The notes beneath the pieces are model-generated. The model was not told where the DNA came from, did no database searches, and saw nothing but the letters and a program-made list of their open reading frames with translations. Positions 15,170 to 24,082 of a stretch of DNA of 24,349 nucleotides are shown here, piece after piece. Position 1 is the first letter of the stretch. Each line of letters begins with the position of its first letter. The stretch is from NCBI GenBank assembly GCA_934167135.1, contig CAKPKI010000011.1, positions 1 through 24,349 on the forward strand, written 5' to 3'. The translations under genes were made by a program, and so were the position numbers. The stretch is from an uncultured Clostridia bacterium (GTDB lineage: Bacteria; Bacillota; Clostridia; TANB77; CAG-508).

Positions 15170-18100
15170 TTAGTATTCTATAAATCCAATTCTTTTAAAA
15201 TACTCCATATATTTAAGTATATATTCTTTGTCTATTTCTTTCCATTCGAATCCTATTTTTTCAAAATATTTTTCTGAAAATTCGTAATCAATTTTTACAT
15301 TAGAAGTATATATTAATTGCTTTTTGGAGTCAATATCATGTATTATACCAGATAATATTTCTTTTTTAAAGTCATCATTTAAAATTTCTACTAATTTATC
15401 TGACATTGTTTTATTATCTACTCCTTTAATATCAATCCCTAATTCATTTAATGTATTTACTAATAATTTTATTGATAATAATTTGTGGTTATATATATGG
15501 AACACATTACAAATACTATTATGTTCAAGTATTCTTATTACCGCTTCTGCACTTAAATCAACAGGTCCTAATTCTATTGCATGTGCCAATAAATATTCTG
15601 GAAATATTCCTAGTTCTATAAATGATTTTAGTCTTTTTGCAAATGCATTTTCTTCAACATTTTGTTGGAATACTCCGTCACTGTATCTATTTGTAATATT
15701 TCCCATTCTTAATATTTGAGCATTTAATCCTTCTTCTATGGCTTTTAAAACTATCATTTCAGCTTTATATTTTGTTATTGTATATATTCCTGATACATTT
15801 TGTTTAATATATAAAGTATCTTCTTTAAATATCTTTTTGTTTTTTAGATTTTCTTTTGTTTCTTCTATATTTTCTTCTTTTTCTCCATTTCCAGAAACAC
15901 TTATTGTTGAAATATGTATTAATCTTTTTTCTGATTTTTTACAAAAATCTACTACATTTTGAGTACCCTTTACATTAATTTTATTAAATAATTCTGGTGT
16001 TCCAAAATGTTTTACTAATGCTCCTGCATTTATTACTGTAGAGATAGAAGCTTTTAATAATTCATAATCTTTTGGAGATAAATCCATATTTTTGTATATT
16101 ATATCTCCTTCTATTACTTGTATTCTTTTTTCATATTTTTCAAAATAATCATTTCCAAAATAAAATACAATTTTTTGTTTTAATCTTGCTAATGGTTCTT
16201 CACTATTTTTCCTTCTTACCAAACAATATGCTATTCCTTTATGTGTTTTTAGAAATTCATCTAATATATGAACACCTAAATATCCTGTGCCTCCTATTAA
16301 TAAGATGTTTCCTACTTTGCATTTTTTTACTGTAGAAATATTTTCTATTTTATTTCTTTGCAATACTTTATCTATTCTTGAATAATCATATTTTGTTATA
16401 TCTTCTATTTTTTCGGCATTTCTCTTCCCAGCCAATTGCCTTATTGTAGGATATTTGAATATATCTGCATATTCAAAATTAAAATCATATTTTAATGATT
16501 CAATTTGCATTTTTATTGCAGAAATTGAATCTCCTCCAATATCAAAGAAATTATCATCTAATGAAATTCTTTTTAAATGTAAAATATTTTTCCAAATTTG
16601 TAATAATTTTAATTCGTCTGTACCAAATTTATCTGGATTTTCTTCCTTAAAATCATCTTCTTCTAATTTCGGCATTGGTAGTGCTTTTCTATCTATTTTT
16701 CTGTTAATTGTATATGGCATTTTTTCTAAATGTACAATATAACTTGGAACCATATATTGTGGTAAATATTTTTTCAAATAACTTTTTATCTCTGTTTCTG
16801 TAACATCAATTGTTCCATCTGTAACATAATATCCACATAGTGCATCTTTTTCATTTATTGTTACTTTATTTACAATTGATGCTGATACTCCTGGATATTG
16901 CTCCATTTTGCTTTCTATTTCACCAAGTTCTATTCTTAATCCGCGTAATTTTATTTGATTATCTATTCTTCCAAGACATTGAATTTTTCCATCAAATGTC
17001 CATCTTCCAATATCTCCTGATCTATACATTTTTCCTTCTCCAAATTTATTTTGAAGAAATTTTTCTCTTGTTAATTCTGGCTTTCCTAAATATCCTTCTC
17101 CTACTTGTATTCCTGATATATAAATTTCCCCTACTACTCCTATCGGAACTCTTTTCATGTTTTTATCTAATATATGTATTTGTGTATTCATAATTGGTGG
17201 TCCTGTTGTAATTTCTGTTTCTCCATTTAGATTTTGTACATTTGATAATACTGTTATTTCACTTGGTCCATATATGTTAAATACTGTTATGTCATCTGAT
17301 AATGCCTTTAAGTCTTTTACAAATTTTTCTGGTAGTGGTTCTCCTCCAAATACCATATTTTTTACTAATTTTAAAGGACTGTTTTCACTTCTATTATCAT
17401 AAATTATTTTCATTAGGCTTGGTGTTACTGTCATAACATCTGTATTATATTTTTCCATCAGTTTTTCCAGTAATTGTGGATTTCTGTGTTCTGCATTATT
17501 GGCCATTACTATCCTTTGCCCATGTGTTAATGATACTATAATTTCGTAAACAAATATGTCAAATGGTGTTGATGTTACTGACAATAGTGTGTGAATTTTT
17601 CCATCATGTAAATAGTCTAGTGCCTTTGTCATAGCTTTAGACATATTTGCTAAACCCACTTGATTTAACATTACACCTTTTGGAATTCCTGTTGAACCTG
17701 ATGTATATATTAGGTATGATAGGTCTTCCTTTTTTATTTTTACATTCGGTTTTTTAGAATTTCCATTATATATTTCACTATCTAAATCTATTTCTATACA
17801 ATTTGGAATTTCTTTTACTCTATCTTTTAATTCTCTTTGTGTTAAAACATATTGTGATTTACTACTTTCTATATAATATTTTGTTCTATCTAATGGATAT
17901 GTTGGGTCTATATTTAAAAATGCCCCACCAGCTTTTAATATTGCATACATTGCTACTATTGTTTCTATTGATCTATTTGTCATAATACATACTATATCAT
18001 TGTTTTTTATTCCATTTTTTATCAAATGGTTTGCTAAACAATTTGCTTTTTTATCTAATTCTTTATAAGTTATTTGTTTATCTTCACATATAACTGCTAT

Positions 18101-21100
18101 ATTATTTGGATATTTTTTAGCCTGTTTCTCAATTATGTTTGCTGTTGTGTCATTATTTATTTTGCCATCTGTTTTATTAAATTTTGCTAATAATTTATCT
18201 TCTTTTTCTGTTATTATATTTATATCTTTAATTGAAACATCACTATCTTTAATTATTTGTTCTAATATATACATATAATGTTCAAAAAAGTTGTTTATTG
18301 TTTCTTTTTTAAATAGTCCAGTACAATATTCTATATTTATTGTATGTGTTTTAGGCTTTATTTCTAAAGATAGATTGAATTTAGAAATATTATTATTTAT
18401 TTCTAAAATGCTTATATCTTTTTCGTTCAATTTTACAATATTTTCTTCTTTATTTTGATATGTAAACATTACATCAAATAATGGATTTCTTGAATTATCT
18501 GTTTTTACTCCAAGTTTTTTTACCAACATATCAAATGGATATGGTTGATATGATAAGTCATTTAATATTTGCTCTTTTATTTGGTCTAAAAATTCTTTAA
18601 ATGTTGTTTCCTCATCAATTTTTCCTCTTATAACAATGTTGTTTACAAGCATTCCCATCATTCTTTTTGTTTCATTTCTATCTCTATTTGCTATCGGACT
18701 TCCTAAAATGATGTCATCTTGTCCTGTATATTTATATAATAATATAAAAAAAGCTGTTATGAATAACATATATGGTGATGCACCTATTTTTTTTGCATAT
18801 CTTTCCATTTTTCTAAATTGCTTTTCATTTATAACATTTATTATTCTGTTTCCTTCATAACTTCTATTTGCAGAAAGTTTGTAATCATATGGTAAATTTA
18901 ATTGTCCAAATTCACATTCTTTAAATTTGTTAACCCAATATTCTTCATTTTTAAGGACTGCTTCACTTGAATTATATTTATTTTCCCATACTGAATAATC
19001 TCTATATTGAATTGGCAATCTTTTTAATTCTTCCCCATTATATAATCTATTAAATTCTATTATTAAATTGTTTAATGACATTCCATCCATAATAACATGA
19101 TGTGAATCTACTAATAACATTGTATTTTTCTGGTCAATATAGTGTACTTCTGCTCTTATTAATATCTCATCTTCTAATTTGAAAGGTTTTGAAAAACGCT
19201 TTAATATTTGAGGTATTTCTTCTTTAGTATTATAATAAACAGGTATTTCAAATTCTACATCTTTACATACTTTTTGTACTATTTCATCATTTTTTAATAC
19301 TAACTTTGTTCTAAGAATTTCATGTCTTTGTATTATTTTGTTAAATACTTGCTTGATTTTCTCAATATCTAATACCTCATCAGCAATTATTCCTCCTGGC
19401 ATATTATAAACTATATTATCATTGCCTATCATTTTTGCATTATAATATATTCTTTTTTGTGCAGAAGATAATGGATATGTTTCTTGTTCTTCTATTCTTT
19501 CTATTTTTATTTTTTTTGCATCACTTGTTTGATTTTTTTGAATATAATCAGACATATCTTTTATTGTATAATTTGATAATATATCTTTTATATTTATTTG
19601 AACATCAAAGGTAGATAATATTTTTGTTGATAATGTAATTGCTGTTAGTGAATCTCCCCCTAAGTCTAACAATGTATCTTCTATACTTACTTTTGATATA
19701 TGTAGCATTCTTTCCATTATTCTTACAAGCTTTCTATCAATATCGTTTCTTGGTTTTACAATAATTATTTCTGATTCCTTTAAATCTGGTGTTGGTAATG
19801 CTCTTCTATCTATTTTTCCGTTTGGTGTATGTGGTATTTTTTCTAGTTTTACAAAGTGCTGTGGCACCATATATTCTGGAAGTTTTGTATGTAATGCTAT
19901 TCTTAATGCATTTTTATCAACTGGTCCATTTTCAACATAATATGCACATAATACTGCTTTATTATTAATTTGTTTTTTTGCTACTACACAAGCATGTATA
20001 TTATATATTGCTTGCATTTGCTTTTCTATTTCTGTTAGTTCTATTCTTAACCCTCTGATTTTTACTTGATTATCTATTCTACCATAACATGTTATTTCGC
20101 CATTACTGTTGAATGTACCTAAATCTCCTACTTTGTACATTATTTTTTCTTTTATAAATGGATTTTGTATAAAGTTTTCTTTTGTTTGAGTTTCTTTATT
20201 TATATATCCTTTTCCAACTCCATCACCAGCTATAAACATTTCTCCAATTGTTCCTTGTGGCATAACTTTACCATTTTTGTTTAATATGTATATTTGTGTA
20301 TTATGAATTGGCTTTCCTATCGTTATATTATTTTGATTTGTTACATTTGCAACTGTAGAAAATATAGTTGTTTCAGATGGACCATATCCATTATAAATAG
20401 TAACTCCTGGTATCATGTCTTTAATTTTATTTACTAATGATTTTGATAATGGTTCTCCAGCAAGCATTATATATTTTAAACTTTTTATATTATTAGTATT
20501 ACTTATATTTTCTAAATGAAATCTCATTACTGATGGTGTTGTTTGCATTATTTCTATTTGGTTTCTTTTTATTATTCTTTCTATATCTGATGTGATTTTT
20601 TGTTCATTTTCGTTTGTCATATATAATGTTAATCCACTTGCTAATGATATTAGTGTTTCAAATACAAAAATGTCAAATGAAACTGTTGTTATTGATATAA
20701 TTTTATGTTGTTCTCCATCTTTTAGGTAATCTATTGTATTTTTCATTGAATTATAAAAATTGCTTAAATTTTGTTGTTTTAACATTACTCCTTTAGGCGT
20801 TCCTGTTGAACCTGATGTATATATTAAGTATGATAAATCTTCTGGTTTACTTATATTTTCTAAGTTTTCTTTGTGTTTAATATATATTTCTTTATTATTT
20901 ATGTCTATAATTTTTTTGTCTGTTTCTATTTTTGGTTTTCCATTTGTTAATAATACTTTTACATCACTATCTTTTAACATATATTCTATTCTTTCTTCTG
21001 GATAGTCTGGTGCTATTGGAATATAACTTCCTCCTACTTTTAATACTGCTATCATTGATACCATTATGTTATATGAACGTTCTTGTAATATTCCTACTAT

Positions 21101-22615
21101 TGTATTATTAGTTATTCCATTTTCTCTTAAATAGTATGCTAAGCTGTTTGCTTTTTCGTTTAGTTCTCTATATGTTATTTTTTTGTTTTCAAATACAATT
21201 GCTATATTTTCTGGTGTTTTTTCTACCTGTTGCTCAAAATATTCTACAAATGAGATGTTTTTATCATATTTTAGTTCAGTTTTATTAAATTCTATTAGAA
21301 TTTCTTGCTTTTCTTCTTGTGTGATAATATCAATGTCATTTAATATAATATTTTCATTACATAAAACTTGTTTTATAATGTTTAAAATTCTGCTATGTAC
21401 TTCTTCAATGTCTTTTGTATGATATATGTTTGTTTTATAATCATATGCAATGTTTAGCTTTCCTGTATCATTTAAATCATATATTTGTATGTCTATATTT
21501 TCTGCACAACATCCATTAAATGTCCATTCTGTTTCATATGGTATGCATTCTGCTTCTTGCCTAGCATTTGTTATTTGATATGATAGTAATATATTGTATA
21601 AATTTGGAATATTTCTATCTCTTTTTCTTAATTCTTCTAGTAAACATTGATATGAGTATTTTTGATGTTTTAACATTTCCATAGAATCTATTGCTATGTT
21701 TTTTACAAATTCTTTAAAAGTTTGTTTTTCGTTAATATTAATTTTAAATGGTGCCATATTTATAAACATTCCGGCTGCATTTTTTTCTTTGAAATTAGTT
21801 CTATTTAATATTGGTGTTCCTATAACAAATTCATCTAAATTTGAGATTTCTCCTATGTATATTGAGTATATTGCCATAAAAAAGTTATATAATGATATTT
21901 TGTTTTGTTTACAATATTCTCTTATTTTTATGACATCTTTTTCTTCTAATTCGTATTGTTTTCTTCTTCCGTTCGGATTGTTTGTGTCTATGTTTTCTTT
22001 TTTACTTCCTGGTATTGATGCAACTTCTGGTATGATTTTAAATTTATTTTTCCAATATTGTCTGTCTTTATTGAATTTTTCGCTTTTTTGATATTCTTTT
22101 TCTGATTTAATATAGTCCATATATGAATATATAGCCTTTGTTTCTATTTCTTGTTTTTGCTTTAAAGATGAATATGTTTTTATAATTTCGTTGCAAATGA
22201 GTGCAAGTGTCCACGCGTCTGAAATTAAATGGTGTATGTTGAGCATAAATGCCCCTTTACCATCTGTAAATTTAAAGATATAAAAGTTAAATAATTTTGA
22301 ATTTTCTAATTTAAATGTTGTCCTTACTATTTTTTCCCTTTCTTTTTCTAAGTTTCTTGGGTCGTCAATATTAATAGTGTCTATCTTTATGTGTTCCCTT
22401 TTAGATAGCACTTGTTTTACTTTTCCTCCTTCAATTTTGAATTCTAGCCAAAAGTTGTCGTGTTTTTGGCATACGATTTCTATTGACTCTTTTAGTTTTT
22501 CAAAGTCAACTTTTTCTTGGATTAAAGCAGTTCCACATATATTATTTACACTGCTTCCCATGTAATACTGTTCTGTTGCCCATATTGATTTTTGAGCATT
22601 TGTTAAATTCCCCAT
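15170..22615 (-). CDS. Two-module nonribosomal peptide synthetase with terminal thioester reductase (C-A-T-C-A-T-R)
   Basis: A 2481-residue NRPS. Domains: C1 (about 1-440, active site HHLISDAW at 128-135), A1 (455-945; YTSGSTGTPKG 599-609, YGPSETT), T1 (S989 in LGGDSL), C2 (1045-1470; HHVIMDG 1172-1178), A2 (1490-1985; YTSGSTGIPKG, YGPSEIT), T2 (S2030 in IGGDS), R (2100-2481; GGTGYLG 2108-2114, T2237, Y2278 and K2282). It should build a dipeptide on carrier proteins and release it as an aldehyde or alcohol with NAD(P)H; there is no thioesterase or epimerase. An N-terminal C domain without a loading module suggests N-acylation by an acyl donor. By alignment to GrsA the pocket residues read D-I-F-Q-M-A-G-I-F (A1) and D-I-Y-T-V-G-I-V-L (A2); I cannot assign amino acids. 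A phosphopantetheinyl transferase is required but not in the window. Start: ATG 22615 with AAAGGA 9 nt upstream. Confidence 0.95.
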   Translation of the reverse strand: MGNLTNAQKSIWATEQYYMGSSVNNICGTALIQEKVDFEKLKESIEIVCQKHDNFWLEFKIEGGKVKQVLSKREHIKIDTINIDDPRNLEKEREKIVRTTFKLENSKLFNFYIFKFTDGKGAFMLNIHHLISDAWTLALICNEIIKTYSSLKQKQEIETKAIYSYMDYIKSEKEYQKSEKFNKDRQYWKNKFKIIPEVASIPGSKKENIDTNNPNGRRKQYELEEKDVIKIREYCKQNKISLYNFFMAIYSIYIGEISNLDEFVIGTPILNRTNFKEKNAAGMFINMAPFKININEKQTFKEFVKNIAIDSMEMLKHQKYSYQCLLEELRKRDRNIPNLYNILLSYQITNARQEAECIPYETEWTFNGCCAENIDIQIYDLNDTGKLNIAYDYKTNIYHTKDIEEVHSRILNIIKQVLCNENIILNDIDIITQEEKQEILIEFNKTELKYDKNISFVEYFEQQVEKTPENIAIVFENKKITYRELNEKANSLAYYLRENGITNNTIVGILQERSYNIMVSMIAVLKVGGSYIPIAPDYPEERIEYMLKDSDVKVLLTNGKPKIETDKKIIDINNKEIYIKHKENLENISKPEDLSYLIYTSGSTGTPKGVMLKQQNLSNFYNSMKNTIDYLKDGEQHKIISITTVSFDIFVFETLISLASGLTLYMTNENEQKITSDIERIIKRNQIEIMQTTPSVMRFHLENISNTNNIKSLKYIMLAGEPLSKSLVNKIKDMIPGVTIYNGYGPSETTIFSTVANVTNQNNITIGKPIHNTQIYILNKNGKVMPQGTIGEMFIAGDGVGKGYINKETQTKENFIQNPFIKEKIMYKVGDLGTFNSNGEITCYGRIDNQVKIRGLRIELTEIEKQMQAIYNIHACVVAKKQINNKAVLCAYYVENGPVDKNALRIALHTKLPEYMVPQHFVKLEKIPHTPNGKIDRRALPTPDLKESEIIIVKPRNDIDRKLVRIMERMLHISKVSIEDTLLDLGGDSLTAITLSTKILSTFDVQINIKDILSNYTIKDMSDYIQKNQTSDAKKIKIERIEEQETYPLSSAQKRIYYNAKMIGNDNIVYNMPGGIIADEVLDIEKIKQVFNKIIQRHEILRTKLVLKNDEIVQKVCKDVEFEIPVYYNTKEEIPQILKRFSKPFKLEDEILIRAEVHYIDQKNTMLLVDSHHVIMDGMSLNNLIIEFNRLYNGEELKRLPIQYRDYSVWENKYNSSEAVLKNEEYWVNKFKECEFGQLNLPYDYKLSANRSYEGNRIINVINEKQFRKMERYAKKIGASPYMLFITAFFILLYKYTGQDDIILGSPIANRDRNETKRMMGMLVNNIVIRGKIDEETTFKEFLDQIKEQILNDLSYQPYPFDMLVKKLGVKTDNSRNPLFDVMFTYQNKEENIVKLNEKDISILEINNNISKFNLSLEIKPKTHTINIEYCTGLFKKETINNFFEHYMYILEQIIKDSDVSIKDINIITEKEDKLLAKFNKTDGKINNDTTANIIEKQAKKYPNNIAVICEDKQITYKELDKKANCLANHLIKNGIKNNDIVCIMTNRSIETIVAMYAILKAGGAFLNIDPTYPLDRTKYYIESSKSQYVLTQRELKDRVKEIPNCIEIDLDSEIYNGNSKKPNVKIKKEDLSYLIYTSGSTGIPKGVMLNQVGLANMSKAMTKALDYLHDGKIHTLLSVTSTPFDIFVYEIIVSLTHGQRIVMANNAEHRNPQLLEKLMEKYNTDVMTVTPSLMKIIYDNRSENSPLKLVKNMVFGGEPLPEKFVKDLKALSDDITVFNIYGPSEITVLSNVQNLNGETEITTGPPIMNTQIHILDKNMKRVPIGVVGEIYISGIQVGEGYLGKPELTREKFLQNKFGEGKMYRSGDIGRWTFDGKIQCLGRIDNQIKLRGLRIELGEIESKMEQYPGVSASIVNKVTINEKDALCGYYVTDGTIDVTETEIKSYLKKYLPQYMVPSYIVHLEKMPYTINRKIDRKALPMPKLEEDDFKEENPDKFGTDELKLLQIWKNILHLKRISLDDNFFDIGGDSISAIKMQIESLKYDFNFEYADIFKYPTIRQLAGKRNAEKIEDITKYDYSRIDKVLQRNKIENISTVKKCKVGNILLIGGTGYLGVHILDEFLKTHKGIAYCLVRRKNSEEPLARLKQKIVFYFGNDYFEKYEKRIQVIEGDIIYKNMDLSPKDYELLKASISTVINAGALVKHFGTPELFNKINVKGTQNVVDFCKKSEKRLIHISTISVSGNGEKEENIEETKENLKNKKIFKEDTLYIKQNVSGIYTITKYKAEMIVLKAIEEGLNAQILRMGNITNRYSDGVFQQNVEENAFAKRLKSFIELGIFPEYLLAHAIELGPVDLSAEAVIRILEHNSICNVFHIYNHKLLSIKLLVNTLNELGIDIKGVDNKTMSDKLVEILNDDFKKEILSGIIHDIDSKKQLIYTSNVKIDYEFSEKYFEKIGFEWKEIDKEYILKYMEYFKRIGFIEY

Positions 22616-22669
22616 TTTCCTACATCCTTTTTTTATAATTATATACTTGCGTATACTTCATACTCTCTT

Positions 22670-22698
22670 ATTGTAGCATTATTTGACAAATTTTGCAA
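22670..22698 (-). promoter_or_regulatory. Promoter of the NRPS operon
   Basis: On the minus strand, TTGCAA (22693-22698), a 17-bp spacer and TACAAT (22670-22675) with an upstream TGC making an extended -10. The -35 box is imperfect and lies inside the inverted repeat at 22681-22722, so this promoter looks regulated. Confidence 0.68.
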
Positions 22699-22722
22699 AT
22701 TTTTCAACAAATTTTGTCAAAT
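22681..22722. repeat. Inverted repeat over the NRPS promoter -35 region (putative operator)
   Basis: Arms ATTTGACAAATTTTG (22681-22695) and CAAATTTTGTCAAAT (22708-22722) are complementary at 14 of 15 positions, with 12 nt between. The left arm reaches into the -35 box and spacer of the NRPS promoter, so a dimeric or tetrameric protein here would directly affect RNA polymerase. There is no T-run, so it is not a terminator. Confidence 0.6.
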
Positions 22723-22759
22723 TCCTGTTAACAGATAATTCTTTTGATAAAATTTTCAA
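22722..22759 (-). promoter_or_regulatory. Conserved upstream element, copy B
   Basis: Second copy of the element at 13232-13268, beginning 24 bp upstream of the NRPS -35 box. It includes the perfect palindrome CTGTTAACAG (22725-22734). Its core is part of a perfect 9-bp inverted repeat, TTCTTTTGA (22739-22747) and TCAAAAGAA (22756-22764). It also lies in the divergent region of the protease gene, so a role on that side cannot be excluded. Confidence 0.6.
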
Positions 22760-22920
22760 AAGAAATCCTTGAAATATAAGCTTTGAATGAAGTGACGAAT
22801 GTGCAGAACAAAGAACAAATAAGAAAAATTTTAGAAATTCTATGGAATTTTACTAAGAATTGAATTATTTTCGTAAAATTCACTCATACTTATATTAAAA
22901 GATTTTTAGGTGATGTTATT
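22760..22920 (+). other. Leader region of the protease gene without a confident promoter
   Basis: About 160 bp between the conserved element and the protease start. I see no open reading frame and no convincing -35/-10 pair: TTGAAT at 22860-22865 has only a weak CATACT 19 bp downstream. The stretch 22772-22810 is visibly richer in G and C than its surroundings. The ribosome binding site AGGTGA (22908-22913) is clear. Confidence 0.4.
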
Positions 22921-24033
22921 ATGAAAAAAATAAAAAATATACTAATTCTACTTGTATCTATTTGTTTTTTTACTACTGTGATTTATTATTTTTACTCTAC
23001 TTATAATCAGATAGATATTACTCCAAAATACGAATCTAAAAAGGTAGAATCCACAGTTCCTTTACAAACTGTGGAAAATGTTATGCAAAATAGCGAATCG
23101 ATTGCAGATATGTTAGAAAAAGCATCTCAAAGTGTTGTAGGTATTTCTAAAATTAAGACACGCTCAAATTCAATTTTTTCTTCGAAAAATAATATAAATG
23201 AACTCGGTATGGGAACAGGTATTATTGTTTCTAGCAATGGTTACATTTTAAGTAACTGTCATGTTACTGGTGAAAAATTAACAACTTGCTATATTACTTT
23301 AGAAAATGGCTACACTTATGAAGGTTCTGTTGTCTGGTGTGATCCAGATTTAGATTTGTCTATTACAAAAATTAATGCATCGAATTTACCTTATGCTACA
23401 ATAGGTGATTATTCTTCTATAAGACCAGGTGAAACTGTTTATGCCATCGGCAATCCTATTGGATATGAATTTAGAAAGACTATTACTTCTGGAATTGTAA
23501 GTGCTACAAATAGGACTATTAAAATTGAAGAAAATAATTCTGTTTCATATATGACTGATTTAATTCAAACAGATGCCTCTATTAATCCTGGTAATAGTGG
23601 TGGACCTTTGCTTTCTACTTCTGGATATGTTATTGGTGTTAATACTGTAAAAATTACAACTGCTGAAGGGATTGGCTGTGCTGTTCCAGCTAGCGTTATA
23701 AAACCTGTTATTGATAAATTTGTTAATGAAAATAAATTTGATGAGGCTTATCTTGGCATTTATGCTTATGATAAAGAAGTTATACCTTATATTGCTTCTA
23801 GTTCGAATTTTTCTTCTGGTATCTATGTTGTTTTAATATCAGATGATAGTCCTGCTATTTCTAATGATATTAAGGTTGGTGATATTATAACTTCTATTGA
23901 TGGTAAACAAATTAATTCTATGATTGAGTTAAGAGAATATATTTATTCTAAATCTCCTGGTGATACTATATCTGTTAATATTAGTCGTGGCTATATTACT
24001 AAAAATTTTGATGTTGTTTTGGGTAGCAAATAA
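22921..24033 (+). CDS. htrA: HtrA/DegP-like membrane-anchored serine protease with one PDZ domain
   Basis: The protein has 370 residues. Residues 5-25 form an N-terminal membrane anchor (ILILLVSICFFTTVIYYF) that would place the rest outside the cell. The trypsin-like domain (about 60-270) has the full triad: H114 in SNCHV, D145 in DLDLSI and S226 in GNSGGP. One PDZ domain (about 275-370) carries GDIITSIDGKQINS. It degrades or refolds damaged exported proteins. The ATG at 22921 has AGGTGA 7 nt upstream. The gene diverges from the NRPS operon and ends at a small hairpin. If the NRPS makes a peptide aldehyde, which often inhibits proteases, this serine protease is not an obvious target or immunity factor, since many such aldehydes prefer cysteine proteases; the neighbourhood may be chance. 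Confidence 0.92.
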   Translation: MKKIKNILILLVSICFFTTVIYYFYSTYNQIDITPKYESKKVESTVPLQTVENVMQNSESIADMLEKASQSVVGISKIKTRSNSIFSSKNNINELGMGTGIIVSSNGYILSNCHVTGEKLTTCYITLENGYTYEGSVVWCDPDLDLSITKINASNLPYATIGDYSSIRPGETVYAIGNPIGYEFRKTITSGIVSATNRTIKIEENNSVSYMTDLIQTDASINPGNSGGPLLSTSGYVIGVNTVKITTAEGIGCAVPASVIKPVIDKFVNENKFDEAYLGIYAYDKEVIPYIASSSNFSSGIYVVLISDDSPAISNDIKVGDIITSIDGKQINSMIELREYIYSKSPGDTISVNISRGYITKNFDVVLGSK

Positions 24034-24035
24034 GC

Positions 24036-24064
24036 CTAACTTATAAAGTTAGACTTGTTTGTTT
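24036..24064 (+). terminator. Probable terminator of the protease gene
   Basis: CTAACTT (24036-24042) and AAGTTAG (24046-24052) form a 7-bp stem with a 3-nt loop, followed by a T-rich tract (ACTTGTTTGTTTTT). The stem is short and the T-run is interrupted. Confidence 0.6.
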
Positions 24065-24082
24065 TTATTTTGTATTATTCTA

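Noticed and set aside
15324..17402. Several plus-strand frames of 80-130 codons opposite the NRPS, and similar ones opposite other minus-strand genes
   Set aside because: They are low-complexity Leu/Phe/Ile/Ser-rich shadows of AT-rich coding sequence with no ribosome binding site or recognisable domain.
22681..22722. Intrinsic terminator
   Set aside because: The inverted repeat is AT-rich, lacks a following T-run and covers a promoter, so an operator is more likely.
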